DNA of 64,000 nucleotides from Lentilactobacillus sp. SPB1-3. GTDB lineage: Bacteria > Bacillota > Bacilli > Lactobacillales > Lactobacillaceae. Location of the stretch: the NCBI RefSeq assembly GCF_026913205.2, contig NZ_CP168151.1, positions 1,674,001 through 1,738,000 of the forward strand. Direction: 5' to 3'. Position 1 is the stretch's first letter. Each line of letters opens with the position of its first letter. The notes below the pieces were generated by a model. It was not told the origin of the DNA and searched no databases. It saw nothing but the letters and a program-made list of their open reading frames with translations. The position numbers were made by a program, and so were the translations under genes. Positions 38,314 to 47,017 of the stretch are shown one piece after another.

Positions 38314-38389
38314 GTGTTTTCATTTTAATTTAATTCTCTCATACTAATTGAGTTAAGACCTTCAAAACATTCGTTAATGAGACACGCCG

Positions 38390-41077
38390 TTAATTAATCA
38401 CTTGAACATACTTACTGTTTCCAGTAATATACCCGCCCGATACTCGGTAACGGAGTGTGCCGTACTTCGAAACGTTTTGGTTATTTGAGTATTCATAACG
38501 AATTACCTTAAATACTTGGTTTCGTTTAAAACTACGATTCTTTCTCGTTAAATTAACGGTCTTGTATCGCTTAACACTAGTCTTTGCCTTAACTTTGGTT
38601 GGTTGTTTGTGACGGCCCATATTAACTAACTTTCGGTTAGCCGTGATGTATTGGCCATTACTTAAAACAAACCGAGTTGTTAAGTTGTGACGTTCAATAC
38701 TCTTAACGTTCAAGACAGTTCCCTGCTTGTAATTTTTCACTTTACCAGTCAGGTTCTTGTTCTTATATGATTTGACTCCTTTGGCGCTGATGACAGTAAT
38801 CGTGGAGTGCTTAGTCTGGTAATATACCGGACGAACATAATCCCACTTAGCAGTAATGTAGCCAGTCTTACCATCTGTCTTACTAAAGTGGTTCACATCT
38901 TTAACTTGGTAGCGTAGATTACCAGCCTTGGAACGGGCATAACCAGTAACCACAAACATTGGTCGGTCAATCCGGTCCTTAGCAACATGGTGAGCAGTTC
39001 GATCAACTTTTCTAAAGTTGGCATCCTTATATAGGTAGATATTCTTTAATGAATAAACTACAGTATTCTTAGGCGCAACTTCTCCGCCACCTGTATTGTT
39101 TTCATTCCCTGAATTGTTGGGATCACTAGGGTCACTTGGATTTGATGGATTGCCTGGTTGGGATGGATTGCTTGGATTGCTTGGATTTCCCGGGTTACTT
39201 GGGTTACCAGGATTTCCTGGATTAGTTGCCTTATCTTTAATGTGCAAGGTCACTACTTTTTCCTGTCCATCAGAAGCTTTCAAAGTAACCTTGTAGTCAC
39301 CGGCCTTACTGAAATCAACTTGGCTATAATCTGGCGTTACAACGAGCCCCTTACCATCAGCGTCAGTAGCTACTGCCTTAAAGTCATTAGCAGTTGGCTC
39401 CGGATCGCCCACAGTCATAGTGAAGTCGTCCCCATTAATGCTCTTCTTGTTATCAAGGACCGTCAAAGTCACTAGTTTGTCTTGACCATCAACAGCGACC
39501 AAATCAACTTTGTACTGGCCAGCTTTGTTTAAATCTGCATCGCCAAAGTTAACAGTGACTTCCTCTTCATGCCCATTTTTATCAACAGCTTTGGCATGAA
39601 AATCATCCGCAGTTGGCTTAGGATCACCCACATGGATAGTTAAATCATCGCCATCAATACTAGCTTCACTTTCCAGTACTGTAACGTATACAGTTTCTTT
39701 TTGACCATCAGCCGTTGTTAAGTAAACTGGATATTTACCAGGCTTGGTGTTATCCACAGCGCTTTTATCAATAGTTACATCTTCTGACTTACCATTAACG
39801 TCCGTAGCTTTAGCATTGAACGCAGAATCTTCTGGTACCGGATCATTAACGTAAATCTGCACATCATCGCCAGTTAAAGTTGGTTGTTGACCCATAATAT
39901 ACGGAATAAAGATAGTCGCTACTGGGTTGCTGGTCTGGCCAGATGCAAAGTAGTTTGCAGCCATAAAGTATTCATAATGTTGTTTAAACACATTGTAAGT
40001 TGGATACGCACTACCTAGATTAGGATCAAATACCTGATTTTTCGTAATGGTATAGTTTAATCCCGTCGACCCGTCAGATACCGATGATCCGGCGTTATCC
40101 CAAATCATGATTCCTTGTTTCTGTCCAGTCGTAGCTTCCATTGTCACTCTACCAGCGATTCTAGCAGTGTTAAGAGCGACTAGCTTACCAGTTTCACCAC
40201 CAGGAAGTTTAATTGGTGAATCCAGATGATAGTTGGTTGGCAAAGGCTTGCTTGGATCAATGTACACAGGTGGTAATGTTACCCGTTGATTTAATACTCC
40301 GTTACTAGTTACGGTTGGATCGATTTGTCCTGTAGAGTCACCTTTGGAGGGACCAGTTGGATATGTGTGATCACCAGTATACTGAGCAGTATTCAAAGGA
40401 GAAAAATCTGTAATCGAATTCCAAGCGATGTTCAGATAAGTAACTTTCTTCAAATTGACCAAAGGTTTAACATCTGAAATTTGATTACCTGCTAGTTCAA
40501 TATATTCTAGGTTAGTTAAGTTAGCGATTGGCGAAATATCAGTGATATTGCCTTGAAAGGCACCATGACCCCCATTTAAGTTTTGCCGTAAAACTAGATC
40601 TTTCAAGTTAGTGGCATACTGCAATCCTTCAAGTGAATATTGTGATCCATCAGCGTTATATGTCTCATACTTAATAAATTCGGAACTTCCTAAGCCAAAA
40701 GGAACTTTCCAATAATTATCGACATATGTCAATTTTTGCATATCATCTTTAGTAATATCATTGACGCTGTTATAGGTCTTACTCTTGTCTTGAGCTTGTA
40801 ACATCAATAACACTAAATTTTGTAGCTTGGTGTTAGGCATCCAATCAGAAATTGATTCATCCGCTTTAGACTCTTTATTGCTAGATGCAGTAACATCTTG
40901 ACTATTTTGATTTTCTGTTTGTTGGGTTGCAGCCTGAGCAGTAGTAACCAATGATGATAACTGCTGCTGATTATCAATAATCGACCAGCCACCAAATCCT
41001 AAGGCCAGTCCAGCACCAAACAAGAATATTTTTTTCTTTGTATATGCAGTTTTCGCTTGCTTTTCAGTTGATAGCAT
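38390..41077 (-). CDS. LRR and Ig-like surface protein with DUF5776-type tail
   Basis: The 895-residue secreted protein has a long KxYKxGKxW-like signal region (KTAYTKKKIFLFGAGLALG). Leucine-rich repeats lie at about residues 145-235 (YIELAGNQISDVKPL, YLNIAWNSITDFSPL), resembling internalin-type LRRs. Three repeats of about 70 residues starting GDDVQIYVNDP, GDDLTIHVGDP and GDDFTMTVGDP look like Ig-like (Big_3) domains at about 430-640. A PGNPSNPG linker (about 645-680) is followed by a DUF5776-type region (YSLKNIYLYKDANF; RFVLSNGQYITANRKL) and a further partial unit. No LPxTG motif. Probably an adhesin; the ligand is unknown. Confidence 0.9.
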   Translation of the reverse strand: MLSTEKQAKTAYTKKKIFLFGAGLALGFGGWSIIDNQQQLSSLVTTAQAATQQTENQNSQDVTASSNKESKADESISDWMPNTKLQNLVLLMLQAQDKSKTYNSVNDITKDDMQKLTYVDNYWKVPFGLGSSEFIKYETYNADGSQYSLEGLQYATNLKDLVLRQNLNGGHGAFQGNITDISPIANLTNLEYIELAGNQISDVKPLVNLKKVTYLNIAWNSITDFSPLNTAQYTGDHTYPTGPSKGDSTGQIDPTVTSNGVLNQRVTLPPVYIDPSKPLPTNYHLDSPIKLPGGETGKLVALNTARIAGRVTMEATTGQKQGIMIWDNAGSSVSDGSTGLNYTITKNQVFDPNLGSAYPTYNVFKQHYEYFMAANYFASGQTSNPVATIFIPYIMGQQPTLTGDDVQIYVNDPVPEDSAFNAKATDVNGKSEDVTIDKSAVDNTKPGKYPVYLTTADGQKETVYVTVLESEASIDGDDLTIHVGDPKPTADDFHAKAVDKNGHEEEVTVNFGDADLNKAGQYKVDLVAVDGQDKLVTLTVLDNKKSINGDDFTMTVGDPEPTANDFKAVATDADGKGLVVTPDYSQVDFSKAGDYKVTLKASDGQEKVVTLHIKDKATNPGNPGNPSNPGNPSNPSNPSQPGNPSNPSDPSDPNNSGNENNTGGGEVAPKNTVVYSLKNIYLYKDANFRKVDRTAHHVAKDRIDRPMFVVTGYARSKAGNLRYQVKDVNHFSKTDGKTGYITAKWDYVRPVYYQTKHSTITVISAKGVKSYKNKNLTGKVKNYKQGTVLNVKSIERHNLTTRFVLSNGQYITANRKLVNMGRHKQPTKVKAKTSVKRYKTVNLTRKNRSFKRNQVFKVIRYEYSNNQNVSKYGTLRYRVSGGYITGNSKYVQVIN

Positions 41078-41222
41078 AAGACATCTCCTATTAATTGTGT
41101 CGTAAGTAAAAGACGTAAACAGTTAATAACGTTAACCTTATTTCCAGAGATTATTCTATCATATTAAAAAATTAATACCACTAAGTTGAATGTTTATCAT
41201 TAACGGACAATAATGAAAAAAT

Positions 41223-41267
41223 AAAATCCGGTAGAATGCAGTTAAATCAGCATTCCCACCGGATTTT
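41223..41267 (-). terminator. Terminator after the glycosyltransferase gene
   Basis: AAAATCCGGT/ACCGGATTTT with inner GAATGC/GCATTC pairing, followed by T-rich sequence on the minus strand. Confidence 0.85.
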
Positions 41268-41272
41268 AATTA

Positions 41273-42667
41273 TTAGTGTTTATTATTTATTGTATTCTTA
41301 ACATGCTTGGTATGCGACCAGGTCGTTTGATCATAAAATGTAAATAGTCCTGCCATTTGAGATATGAAGTAAGTAAGTGAGAACCACATTAATGCAAACA
41401 CGGCTTTGATAGTTTTGAGAATTCCTAAATGACCATCTACCATTATCCCGTAAATCATCGGAATAAACCCATAGATTACGACAAAGAAATTCAGGATAGT
41501 CAATGGAACGACATAAACCTTGGCCCATTTAAAAAACATTATCCCAATTGCATTATTCTTATAAACACTCATCATAATTAATCCATTGATAACCAGTGCG
41601 ACGGCAACATTAACTTGCACGTTTAGTCGCATAGAAAATAAATAATTAAGTTGATCCAAAAATCTAAGCTTGCCTGTTTTGAAGAAATCAATTAGCAACT
41701 TAGAAAAGTTATGAAAGGCCACATACCAATGTCCTCTACTCCAACGATATCGCTGAATTAAAGATTGTCCCAGGCTTTCAGGCTTTTCGTCATAAATTCT
41801 CGTGAAATGATTCCATCCAACCATGCCACCAGATTCTACTATTCTAATTTCCATTTCCAAATCTTCTGTCAGACTATGAGAACGAAATCCGCCATTATTA
41901 GCTAACCATTCTGTTGAAACTACAAATCCTGTTCCACCAATACTATTTGGCAAGTGCAATCGATATTTCGACAATTGAAACATCCGGTTCATAGTCCAAT
42001 ATGAAGCGGCATACCCCAAAGGCTGAAACTTATCGGTGTTCTTACTATCTAAGTAAGTTTGTACAGCATCAAAATGATGTTCTAATAATTGTGAATTTAA
42101 TTCTGTAAAGATATTATTATCCACAAAATTATCAGCATCAATTACCAATACATAATCATATTTTTTATAGTCATAATCATCAAGTGCATATTGTAATCCT
42201 GCGGGTTTACCGATTCCAATTCTGGGATGCTTATTAAGCGAAGTATCTATGACTTCGGCACCCTCTGCCTCGGCAATTTTAGTAGTTGCGTCCGATGATT
42301 GATCTGAAACAACCACAACTTGATAAAGATCCTTAGGATAGTCTACCCCATGCAAATGTTGGATAGTAGCACCTATAACATTTTCTTCGTTATGTGATGG
42401 AATTAGGATTAAAAACTTTAATTTTGGTTCATGAATCTGATAATTTCTGGTTGCTTTTTTGTATCCAAAAATAGATAAAAACATATAATAAAAAATCAGT
42501 GAATACGTCCATAAAGCTACCATTCCTGCCAGAATCTTGATTATGATGAGCATAATCTCCCCCAACAGACCTGGTTGTACCAGCAAATAAGTCGCAATCA
42601 CTACCGCCAAAGCCATAATTACCAACGTCAACGTTACATAATGTCGCCGATTACTATGAATATTCAT
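41273..42667 (-). CDS. Processive family 2 glycosyltransferase (poly-GlcNAc/hyaluronan synthase-like)
   Basis: The 464-residue membrane enzyme has two N-terminal helices, a GT2 catalytic domain and three or four C-terminal helices. Visible motifs are LILIPSHNEENVIG, the first Asp pair in VLVIDADN, a further acidic motif HSLTEDLEM and the QRYRWSRGHW motif (Q/RxxRW) of processive synthases. It would extend a polysaccharide such as poly-N-acetylglucosamine while exporting it; substrate is inferred only. The ATG follows CTGGGGGAA. It stands between two adhesin genes, so it may supply a wall or matrix polymer for them. Confidence 0.88.
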   Translation of the reverse strand: MNIHSNRRHYVTLTLVIMALAVVIATYLLVQPGLLGEIMLIIIKILAGMVALWTYSLIFYYMFLSIFGYKKATRNYQIHEPKLKFLILIPSHNEENVIGATIQHLHGVDYPKDLYQVVVVSDQSSDATTKIAEAEGAEVIDTSLNKHPRIGIGKPAGLQYALDDYDYKKYDYVLVIDADNFVDNNIFTELNSQLLEHHFDAVQTYLDSKNTDKFQPLGYAASYWTMNRMFQLSKYRLHLPNSIGGTGFVVSTEWLANNGGFRSHSLTEDLEMEIRIVESGGMVGWNHFTRIYDEKPESLGQSLIQRYRWSRGHWYVAFHNFSKLLIDFFKTGKLRFLDQLNYLFSMRLNVQVNVAVALVINGLIMMSVYKNNAIGIMFFKWAKVYVVPLTILNFFVVIYGFIPMIYGIMVDGHLGILKTIKAVFALMWFSLTYFISQMAGLFTFYDQTTWSHTKHVKNTINNKH

Positions 42668-42724
42668 TTATTCCCCCAGAAGCATACTAAAGAAAAATTA
42701 CTTCAATAAATCCCCCATTGATAA

Positions 42725-43288
42725 TTAATCTTTATCTGCTTTATTGTACAAAACTTTCCCCTTATCAACTTTGAACAACGGTTTCTTACTCTTGTCCGTC
42801 CGAATCTTGATCTTGGAATATTTTTTATTACCATAAACACCGTCGAACTCTTTAGACTTCTTAACTGTCTTATTGACCAACCGCTTCCAATCCGGATTAG
42901 TCTTAATGTTCTTCAGTGCTGTACTCTTATATGAGATTTTAATAGTAGTGCCTTTTTTCTTGCTTACCGTAACTTTAGGATGCTTACCATAAGCTGTCTG
43001 CCCTTGAAACATATCCAAGTGCATTTCTTCTTCAATCTTGTGGTGACTAGGTCCATCTTTAAGCGTCGTGACTTTAGCAAATCCCACAACTAATAGGAAG
43101 GCAATCAGCATCCACATCAACTTTTTAGCTGATGATGGCCCTTTACCGTTATTATTATTTTGCTCACTTCGTGTTAGCGAATCATTTCCATCCATTATTG
43201 GCTGAGCTGCGCCACAGTATGGGCAAAATCGTGAATACCCAGGAATAGTGCGACCGCATTTTACACACACTTTATCTTCTACACTCAT
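42725..43288 (-). CDS. Zinc-ribbon membrane protein
   Basis: A 187-residue protein with an N-terminal zinc ribbon (CVKCGRTIPGYSRFCPYCG), a Gly/Asn-rich linker, one membrane helix (about residues 57-72) and an exported basic C-terminal domain rich in Lys (SKKPLFKVDKGKVLYN). Such tethered zinc-ribbon proteins are common in lactobacilli and have no defined function. It is directly upstream of the glycosyltransferase gene and the two may share a transcript (gap 57 bases). The ATG follows GGAGGG. Confidence 0.8.
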   Translation of the reverse strand: MSVEDKVCVKCGRTIPGYSRFCPYCGAAQPIMDGNDSLTRSEQNNNNGKGPSSAKKLMWMLIAFLLVVGFAKVTTLKDGPSHHKIEEEMHLDMFQGQTAYGKHPKVTVSKKKGTTIKISYKSTALKNIKTNPDWKRLVNKTVKKSKEFDGVYGNKKYSKIKIRTDKSKKPLFKVDKGKVLYNKADKD

Positions 43289-43411
43289 GGTTTCCCTCCA
43301 AAATTATCATCACTTATTATTATACCCAAGTTTTCCTATTTTGCAGATGATATTTGTGTGTCATTTAACATGTTTTACTAATCATTGAATTAAAATTTAT
43401 TGAATAAATTG

Positions 43412-43440
43412 TTTTACTTTAATCCAAAATATGCTATTCT
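43412..43440 (+). promoter_or_regulatory. Putative promoter of the ComK-family gene
   Basis: TTTTAC and TATTCT are separated by 17 bases. The -35 box is poor, as expected for a regulated promoter. Confidence 0.5.
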
Positions 43441-43458
43441 TTTATCTTCTTATTAAAA

Positions 43459-43485
43459 AATTGCTAATGATGATGATTAGCAATT
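43459..43485 (+). promoter_or_regulatory. Leader hairpin of the ComK-family gene
   Basis: AATTGCTAAT and ATTAGCAATT form a perfect 10-bp stem with loop GATGATG, 36 bases before the ATG and near the expected 5' end of the mRNA. Confidence 0.6.
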
Positions 43486-43520
43486 AAAATAATTAATTTA
43501 CATCTGGAGGATTTTTTTAT

Positions 43521-44270
43521 ATGAGATTTTCTCATTACTTGAGCCAGTTGGCCAAGCAATATCACGAAAACCACATAGTAGACATGAAACGCATCAAGCT
43601 GAACCACATTGAAGGTAAGGCCCGCGCCACCGATATCGATTGGCGTAATGTATGTATGCTTTGGCATCTAGGTAACTCACGCTACCCGACCGCAATTTTA
43701 GATCGGCAACAAGGACTGTACGCAGTTCCTGATAAGCCAAGTAATCTAATAAAGCAATTATTGGATAGAAGACCATTAGGATGTCGAAGAATCACGACAG
43801 CCATAACCAAGCACGCCGGCGTGAAGAATTACGTTCCGAATGTGCAAGGCAACTTCTGTATCTCACCGTTAAAATCGGAGGATGGCAAGGAGCAATCCTG
43901 GATTGCTTTACACCAAATCGATCAATATAAAGTTGGCAACCAAGTTGATACTTCATTAGTGCAATTTAAGGGTTGTAAAGAATTGGTATCATTACCAACT
44001 ACCCACAACTTTATTCATAAACGGGAACAAGATTGGTTTGCCATTAAAGAATTCCAACAAACAATATTAAATACAGTTAAAGCATCGTTTGATGCCAAAG
44101 CAATTAGTAATTTTGAACTGGTTCAATATCAAGATATTACCGCCGAAGTTCGCAAATTCGAACAAGAAGCAATTGCAGAATGGACTGCTAAAGTCCTGAA
44201 ATACGTTGGCTTTGATGAACAGACATTAGCTCCTAAATTAGACGAATTAATGAAAGAATTCGAAGCATAA
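43521..44270 (+). CDS. comK: ComK-family competence transcription factor
   Basis: The 249-residue protein resembles Bacillus ComK over its central part: LDRRPLGCRRITTAI, then NFCISPLKS, WIALHQIDQYKVG and LVQFKGCKELVSLPTTHNFI match the order of conserved ComK segments (the F-P-S, W-I, V-x-F-x-G and L-P-x-S blocks). Bacillus ComK has 192 residues; here about 55 extra residues follow at the C-terminus and are predicted helical and acidic. ComK activates DNA-uptake genes. The assignment is by eye from memory of the family. The ATG follows CTGGAGGA. A strong leader hairpin suggests post-transcriptional control. Confidence 0.72.
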   Translation: MRFSHYLSQLAKQYHENHIVDMKRIKLNHIEGKARATDIDWRNVCMLWHLGNSRYPTAILDRQQGLYAVPDKPSNLIKQLLDRRPLGCRRITTAITKHAGVKNYVPNVQGNFCISPLKSEDGKEQSWIALHQIDQYKVGNQVDTSLVQFKGCKELVSLPTTHNFIHKREQDWFAIKEFQQTILNTVKASFDAKAISNFELVQYQDITAEVRKFEQEAIAEWTAKVLKYVGFDEQTLAPKLDELMKEFEA

Positions 44271-44343
44271 AAAATCACCCTTACTGGTTAATCCCTTTAA
44301 GGGGATACATATTTAATAATAAATTGATTAACTTTAGAAAACA

Positions 44344-44371
44344 AAAAAGCATTCCTTATGGAATGCTTTTT
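44344..44371. terminator. Bidirectional terminator between comK and a surface protein gene
   Basis: AAAAAGCATTCC and GGAATGCTTTTT form a perfect 12-bp stem with loop TTAT. Confidence 0.92.
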
Positions 44372-44375
44372 AAAA

Positions 44376-46397
44376 TTATTTATAAATCGCAACTAATTTC
44401 TTGTTAGCTGAAATGTAGGTTCCATTACTTAACTTGTAACGCATTGTTAAGTTATGAACTTTTTGGCTAACTACACGAACCTTGGTGCCGTACTTGTAAT
44501 GTTTTGCTTTGCTAGTCAAATTAACGTTCTTGTAACCATTAATACCCTTCTTGTTAATTACCTTAAAGTATTTAACCTTCTTGGTTGAATAGTATGCAGG
44601 AACGACGTTCTTCGTAGCTTTAATATAACCAACCTTACCATTGGTTTTCTTGTTTGAGTTAACAAACTTAGCATTGGCATCACGCACTTGGTACAAGAGT
44701 CCATTCTTAGAATCAACGATCCTAGTTACCACAAACATTGGTCGTTGTTGACGTGTACCTGCTTTATAGTAGATGCGTCCAGACTTACCAAGACTAGTAG
44801 TCTTGTACAAGTAACCGCCCTTGTTCATAATCACTGCAATGTTCTTTTGAATAGTACCTGGGTTAGTTACGTTGCTGTTACCAGAATTATTTGATCCACT
44901 GCCCGGGTTTGATGGATTAGTCACATTACCATTTCCAGTGTTATTAGAACCAGTTCCTGGATTCGATGGATTAGTTACATTACCATTTCCTGGATTGCTA
45001 CTGCTGCCACCACCAGGAGTAGTTACTTTAATAGTCTTCCGAATATCATTATAACCATCTTGTGAATAATGGTATGTCACATTATAAGTAGTACCTGGCT
45101 TAGTGTTAGTCAAATTACCATCTTTATCAATTGTAGCTCCACCATCAACGGTAACAGTTAAATTCCCCTTATTGTTATCCCCTGAGTTGAAAATGTCGCT
45201 ATTAGTTAATTTCTTATCTTGATTTTCTTGATTTGGAGCATACACTACAAGATTATTTAATGCATTCCATTTGCCGTCAGCATCGTTAGTATTAACATTA
45301 TCGGTATCAATTACTTGTAATGCTTGAAAGTTGATATCTCCTAATCCATTGTGATTAAGGAGTTGGTTAAATGATGTTTTATTACCATCACCATCAAGGA
45401 CCGTTGTGGTATCAGTACCAGGGGTTGATGCTGAAGGCTGAGTGGTAAACGCAAAGTCTTTTCTCATAACACCATTTTCATCGGATGGCACAGTGTAGCC
45501 ATTTGCTTGTAACATATCTTTAATTGATTCTTGGTTACTTGCATCTTTCATGGCATTAATATCTACATAATAACTGCCACCTTGATATAGGACTGGATCA
45601 TTTGCCTTGCCGAAACCTTTGTTGGTGTTGTCAAATGTGATTTCATTTGCAGCACCAATCTCAGGCATTTGTGATTGGAGATCCTTAACCTGTTTAAAGG
45701 TCTGTGTCCCTTTGTCATAGGTAGTGATTAAATATTTACCATTTGCAAGGTCGTTAACACTCTTGTATAGAATATCCCTGAAATCAACTTGCAACATAGT
45801 TTGACCATATGTTGTGTAATCGATAATATTCCACTGGTCCTCTGGGTTACCTGCAGTTAATTTAGCAGTATCAACCTTCAATGGAATCGTCACTGTCAGG
45901 CTCGATTTAGGTTGAATTTTTGTCTGAACGGTTATTGTCTTTGCATCCCCACTAATGGTAACTCCATCCGGAGCTTGAAATTTACTAGTATCAACTGAAG
46001 TGGCATAAGTGTTCGGAGATTGATTTAACGGAGTAGATATAATATCAAAAACTGACCATTCCGTTGTCGAATTATTGGTTAATTTAAACTCGGCATTATA
46101 AGAATCTTTCTGTACCAAAGTCTTATCAACATTGGCAAAATCAACGAATACTTTAGCATCTTGCGCATTTGCTATAGCGGAACTGTCCCCAACGTTCACA
46201 CTGAATGTTGCAAAATGGTCGCCATTTGAATTGGTAGGAAGAACTTGAGTTTCTCCCCCAGTAATTGCGTTATCAGTTGCTGTTGCATCAGCTCGACTGT
46301 TAGCACCTGAAATAGCAACCCCTGCGATAACTAATAGTAAAGTTAAAACAAAAGTCGCCAATCGCTTAACAAAGTAATTTGAATTCGTTGTTTTCAT
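44376..46397 (-). CDS. Large surface protein with DUF5776-type tail
   Basis: The 673-residue secreted protein starts at ATG 46397, after AGGGGGAAACA, with a signal peptide near RLATFVLTLLLVIAGVAIS. The N-terminal 430 residues form a large beta-rich region (NITFxx-type segments such as VNVGDSSAIANAQDAKVF) that I cannot assign. A Gly/Asn/Pro-rich linker with NVTNPSNPG repeats (about 470-510) leads to a DUF5776-type C-terminus (YLYKTTSLGKSGRIYY; MRYKLSNGTYISANKKL). No LPxTG motif. It ends in the same way as the lectin and LRR proteins, so wall attachment is probably the same. Confidence 0.85.
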   Translation of the reverse strand: MKTTNSNYFVKRLATFVLTLLLVIAGVAISGANSRADATATDNAITGGETQVLPTNSNGDHFATFSVNVGDSSAIANAQDAKVFVDFANVDKTLVQKDSYNAEFKLTNNSTTEWSVFDIISTPLNQSPNTYATSVDTSKFQAPDGVTISGDAKTITVQTKIQPKSSLTVTIPLKVDTAKLTAGNPEDQWNIIDYTTYGQTMLQVDFRDILYKSVNDLANGKYLITTYDKGTQTFKQVKDLQSQMPEIGAANEITFDNTNKGFGKANDPVLYQGGSYYVDINAMKDASNQESIKDMLQANGYTVPSDENGVMRKDFAFTTQPSASTPGTDTTTVLDGDGNKTSFNQLLNHNGLGDINFQALQVIDTDNVNTNDADGKWNALNNLVVYAPNQENQDKKLTNSDIFNSGDNNKGNLTVTVDGGATIDKDGNLTNTKPGTTYNVTYHYSQDGYNDIRKTIKVTTPGGGSSSNPGNGNVTNPSNPGTGSNNTGNGNVTNPSNPGSGSNNSGNSNVTNPGTIQKNIAVIMNKGGYLYKTTSLGKSGRIYYKAGTRQQRPMFVVTRIVDSKNGLLYQVRDANAKFVNSNKKTNGKVGYIKATKNVVPAYYSTKKVKYFKVINKKGINGYKNVNLTSKAKHYKYGTKVRVVSQKVHNLTMRYKLSNGTYISANKKLVAIYK

Positions 46398-46630
46398 TTT
46401 GTTTCCCCCTATAATATTAAATTTCACAATCACACATATTCTTCCACTTTAAAAACGTCTTGGTATATTACTATCTAAGCATCCCCTTTGCTTGATAAAG
46501 TATACGGTATGTATCATTCAAATAAATAACCCCGTATCGCAATTTGACACTTCGTAACTATACCACCATTTAAACAAAGTAGGTTGGTAAATGCACATTA
46601 AATTTATTAAGGGTAAGTTTTAAGTATAAT

Positions 46631-46666
46631 AAAGGGCCTTAATTTGCAATCAAATTAAGGCCCTTT
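46631..46666 (-). terminator. Terminator after the surface protein remnant
   Basis: AAAGGGCCTTAATTT and its exact complement form a 15-bp stem with a six-base loop. On the minus strand it lies 56 bases past the remnant's stop codon. Confidence 0.85.
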
Positions 46667-46721
46667 ATTTATTCATATAAACAATTTAAAACATATTGTT
46701 TTCACGTATTATACAAAGCAT

Positions 46722-46935
46722 CTAAATCTTCGCATTCACAATCTTCACACCATGAACAGTGGAACGATTTGGTGAAATGTATTCTTTATTAGCAGTGATG
46801 TACTTACCATTAATAAACTTGTAACGGTAATTAATGGCACTATTCTTGTCGATTCCAACCACTGTGAACGTTGGTGCCTTAGTAATCGACTTCATAGCGT
46901 ATCCCTTAATTCCGTTACTGGTATAAATATAACTT
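46722..46935 (-). pseudogene. Remnant of a surface protein C-terminal wall-binding unit
   Basis: On the minus strand the frame reads YIYTSNGIKGYAMKSITKAP, then FTVVGIDKNSAINYRYKF and INGKYITANKEYISP, ending in KI and a stop at 46724-46722. This matches the DUF5776-type repeat of the neighbouring adhesins (LYKSxNxKGYAK, RPxFVV, RYxLSNGxYITANKKL). There is no ribosome binding site, and a stop codon lies upstream of TYRIYT in the same frame. It looks like the 3' end left by a deleted adhesin gene and still has its own terminator. Confidence 0.75.
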
Positions 46936-46959
46936 TAGAGCTACAAACTAAGATAATAA

Positions 46960-47001
46960 AAAATCTCGAACAACCAACACCACCGCTAGCCATTCGAGAT
47001 T
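46960..47001 (-). terminator. Terminator after S-layer paralogue 6
   Basis: AATCTCGAA and TTCGAGATT form a stem with a long loop, followed by TTTTTTATT on the minus strand, 16 bases past the stop. Confidence 0.85.
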
Positions 47002-47017
47002 TTCTAATAAATATTAA

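Noticed and set aside
46722-46935. Possible small intact gene for the wall-binding unit
   Set aside because: There is no start codon with a ribosome binding site and an upstream in-frame stop; it reads as a remnant.
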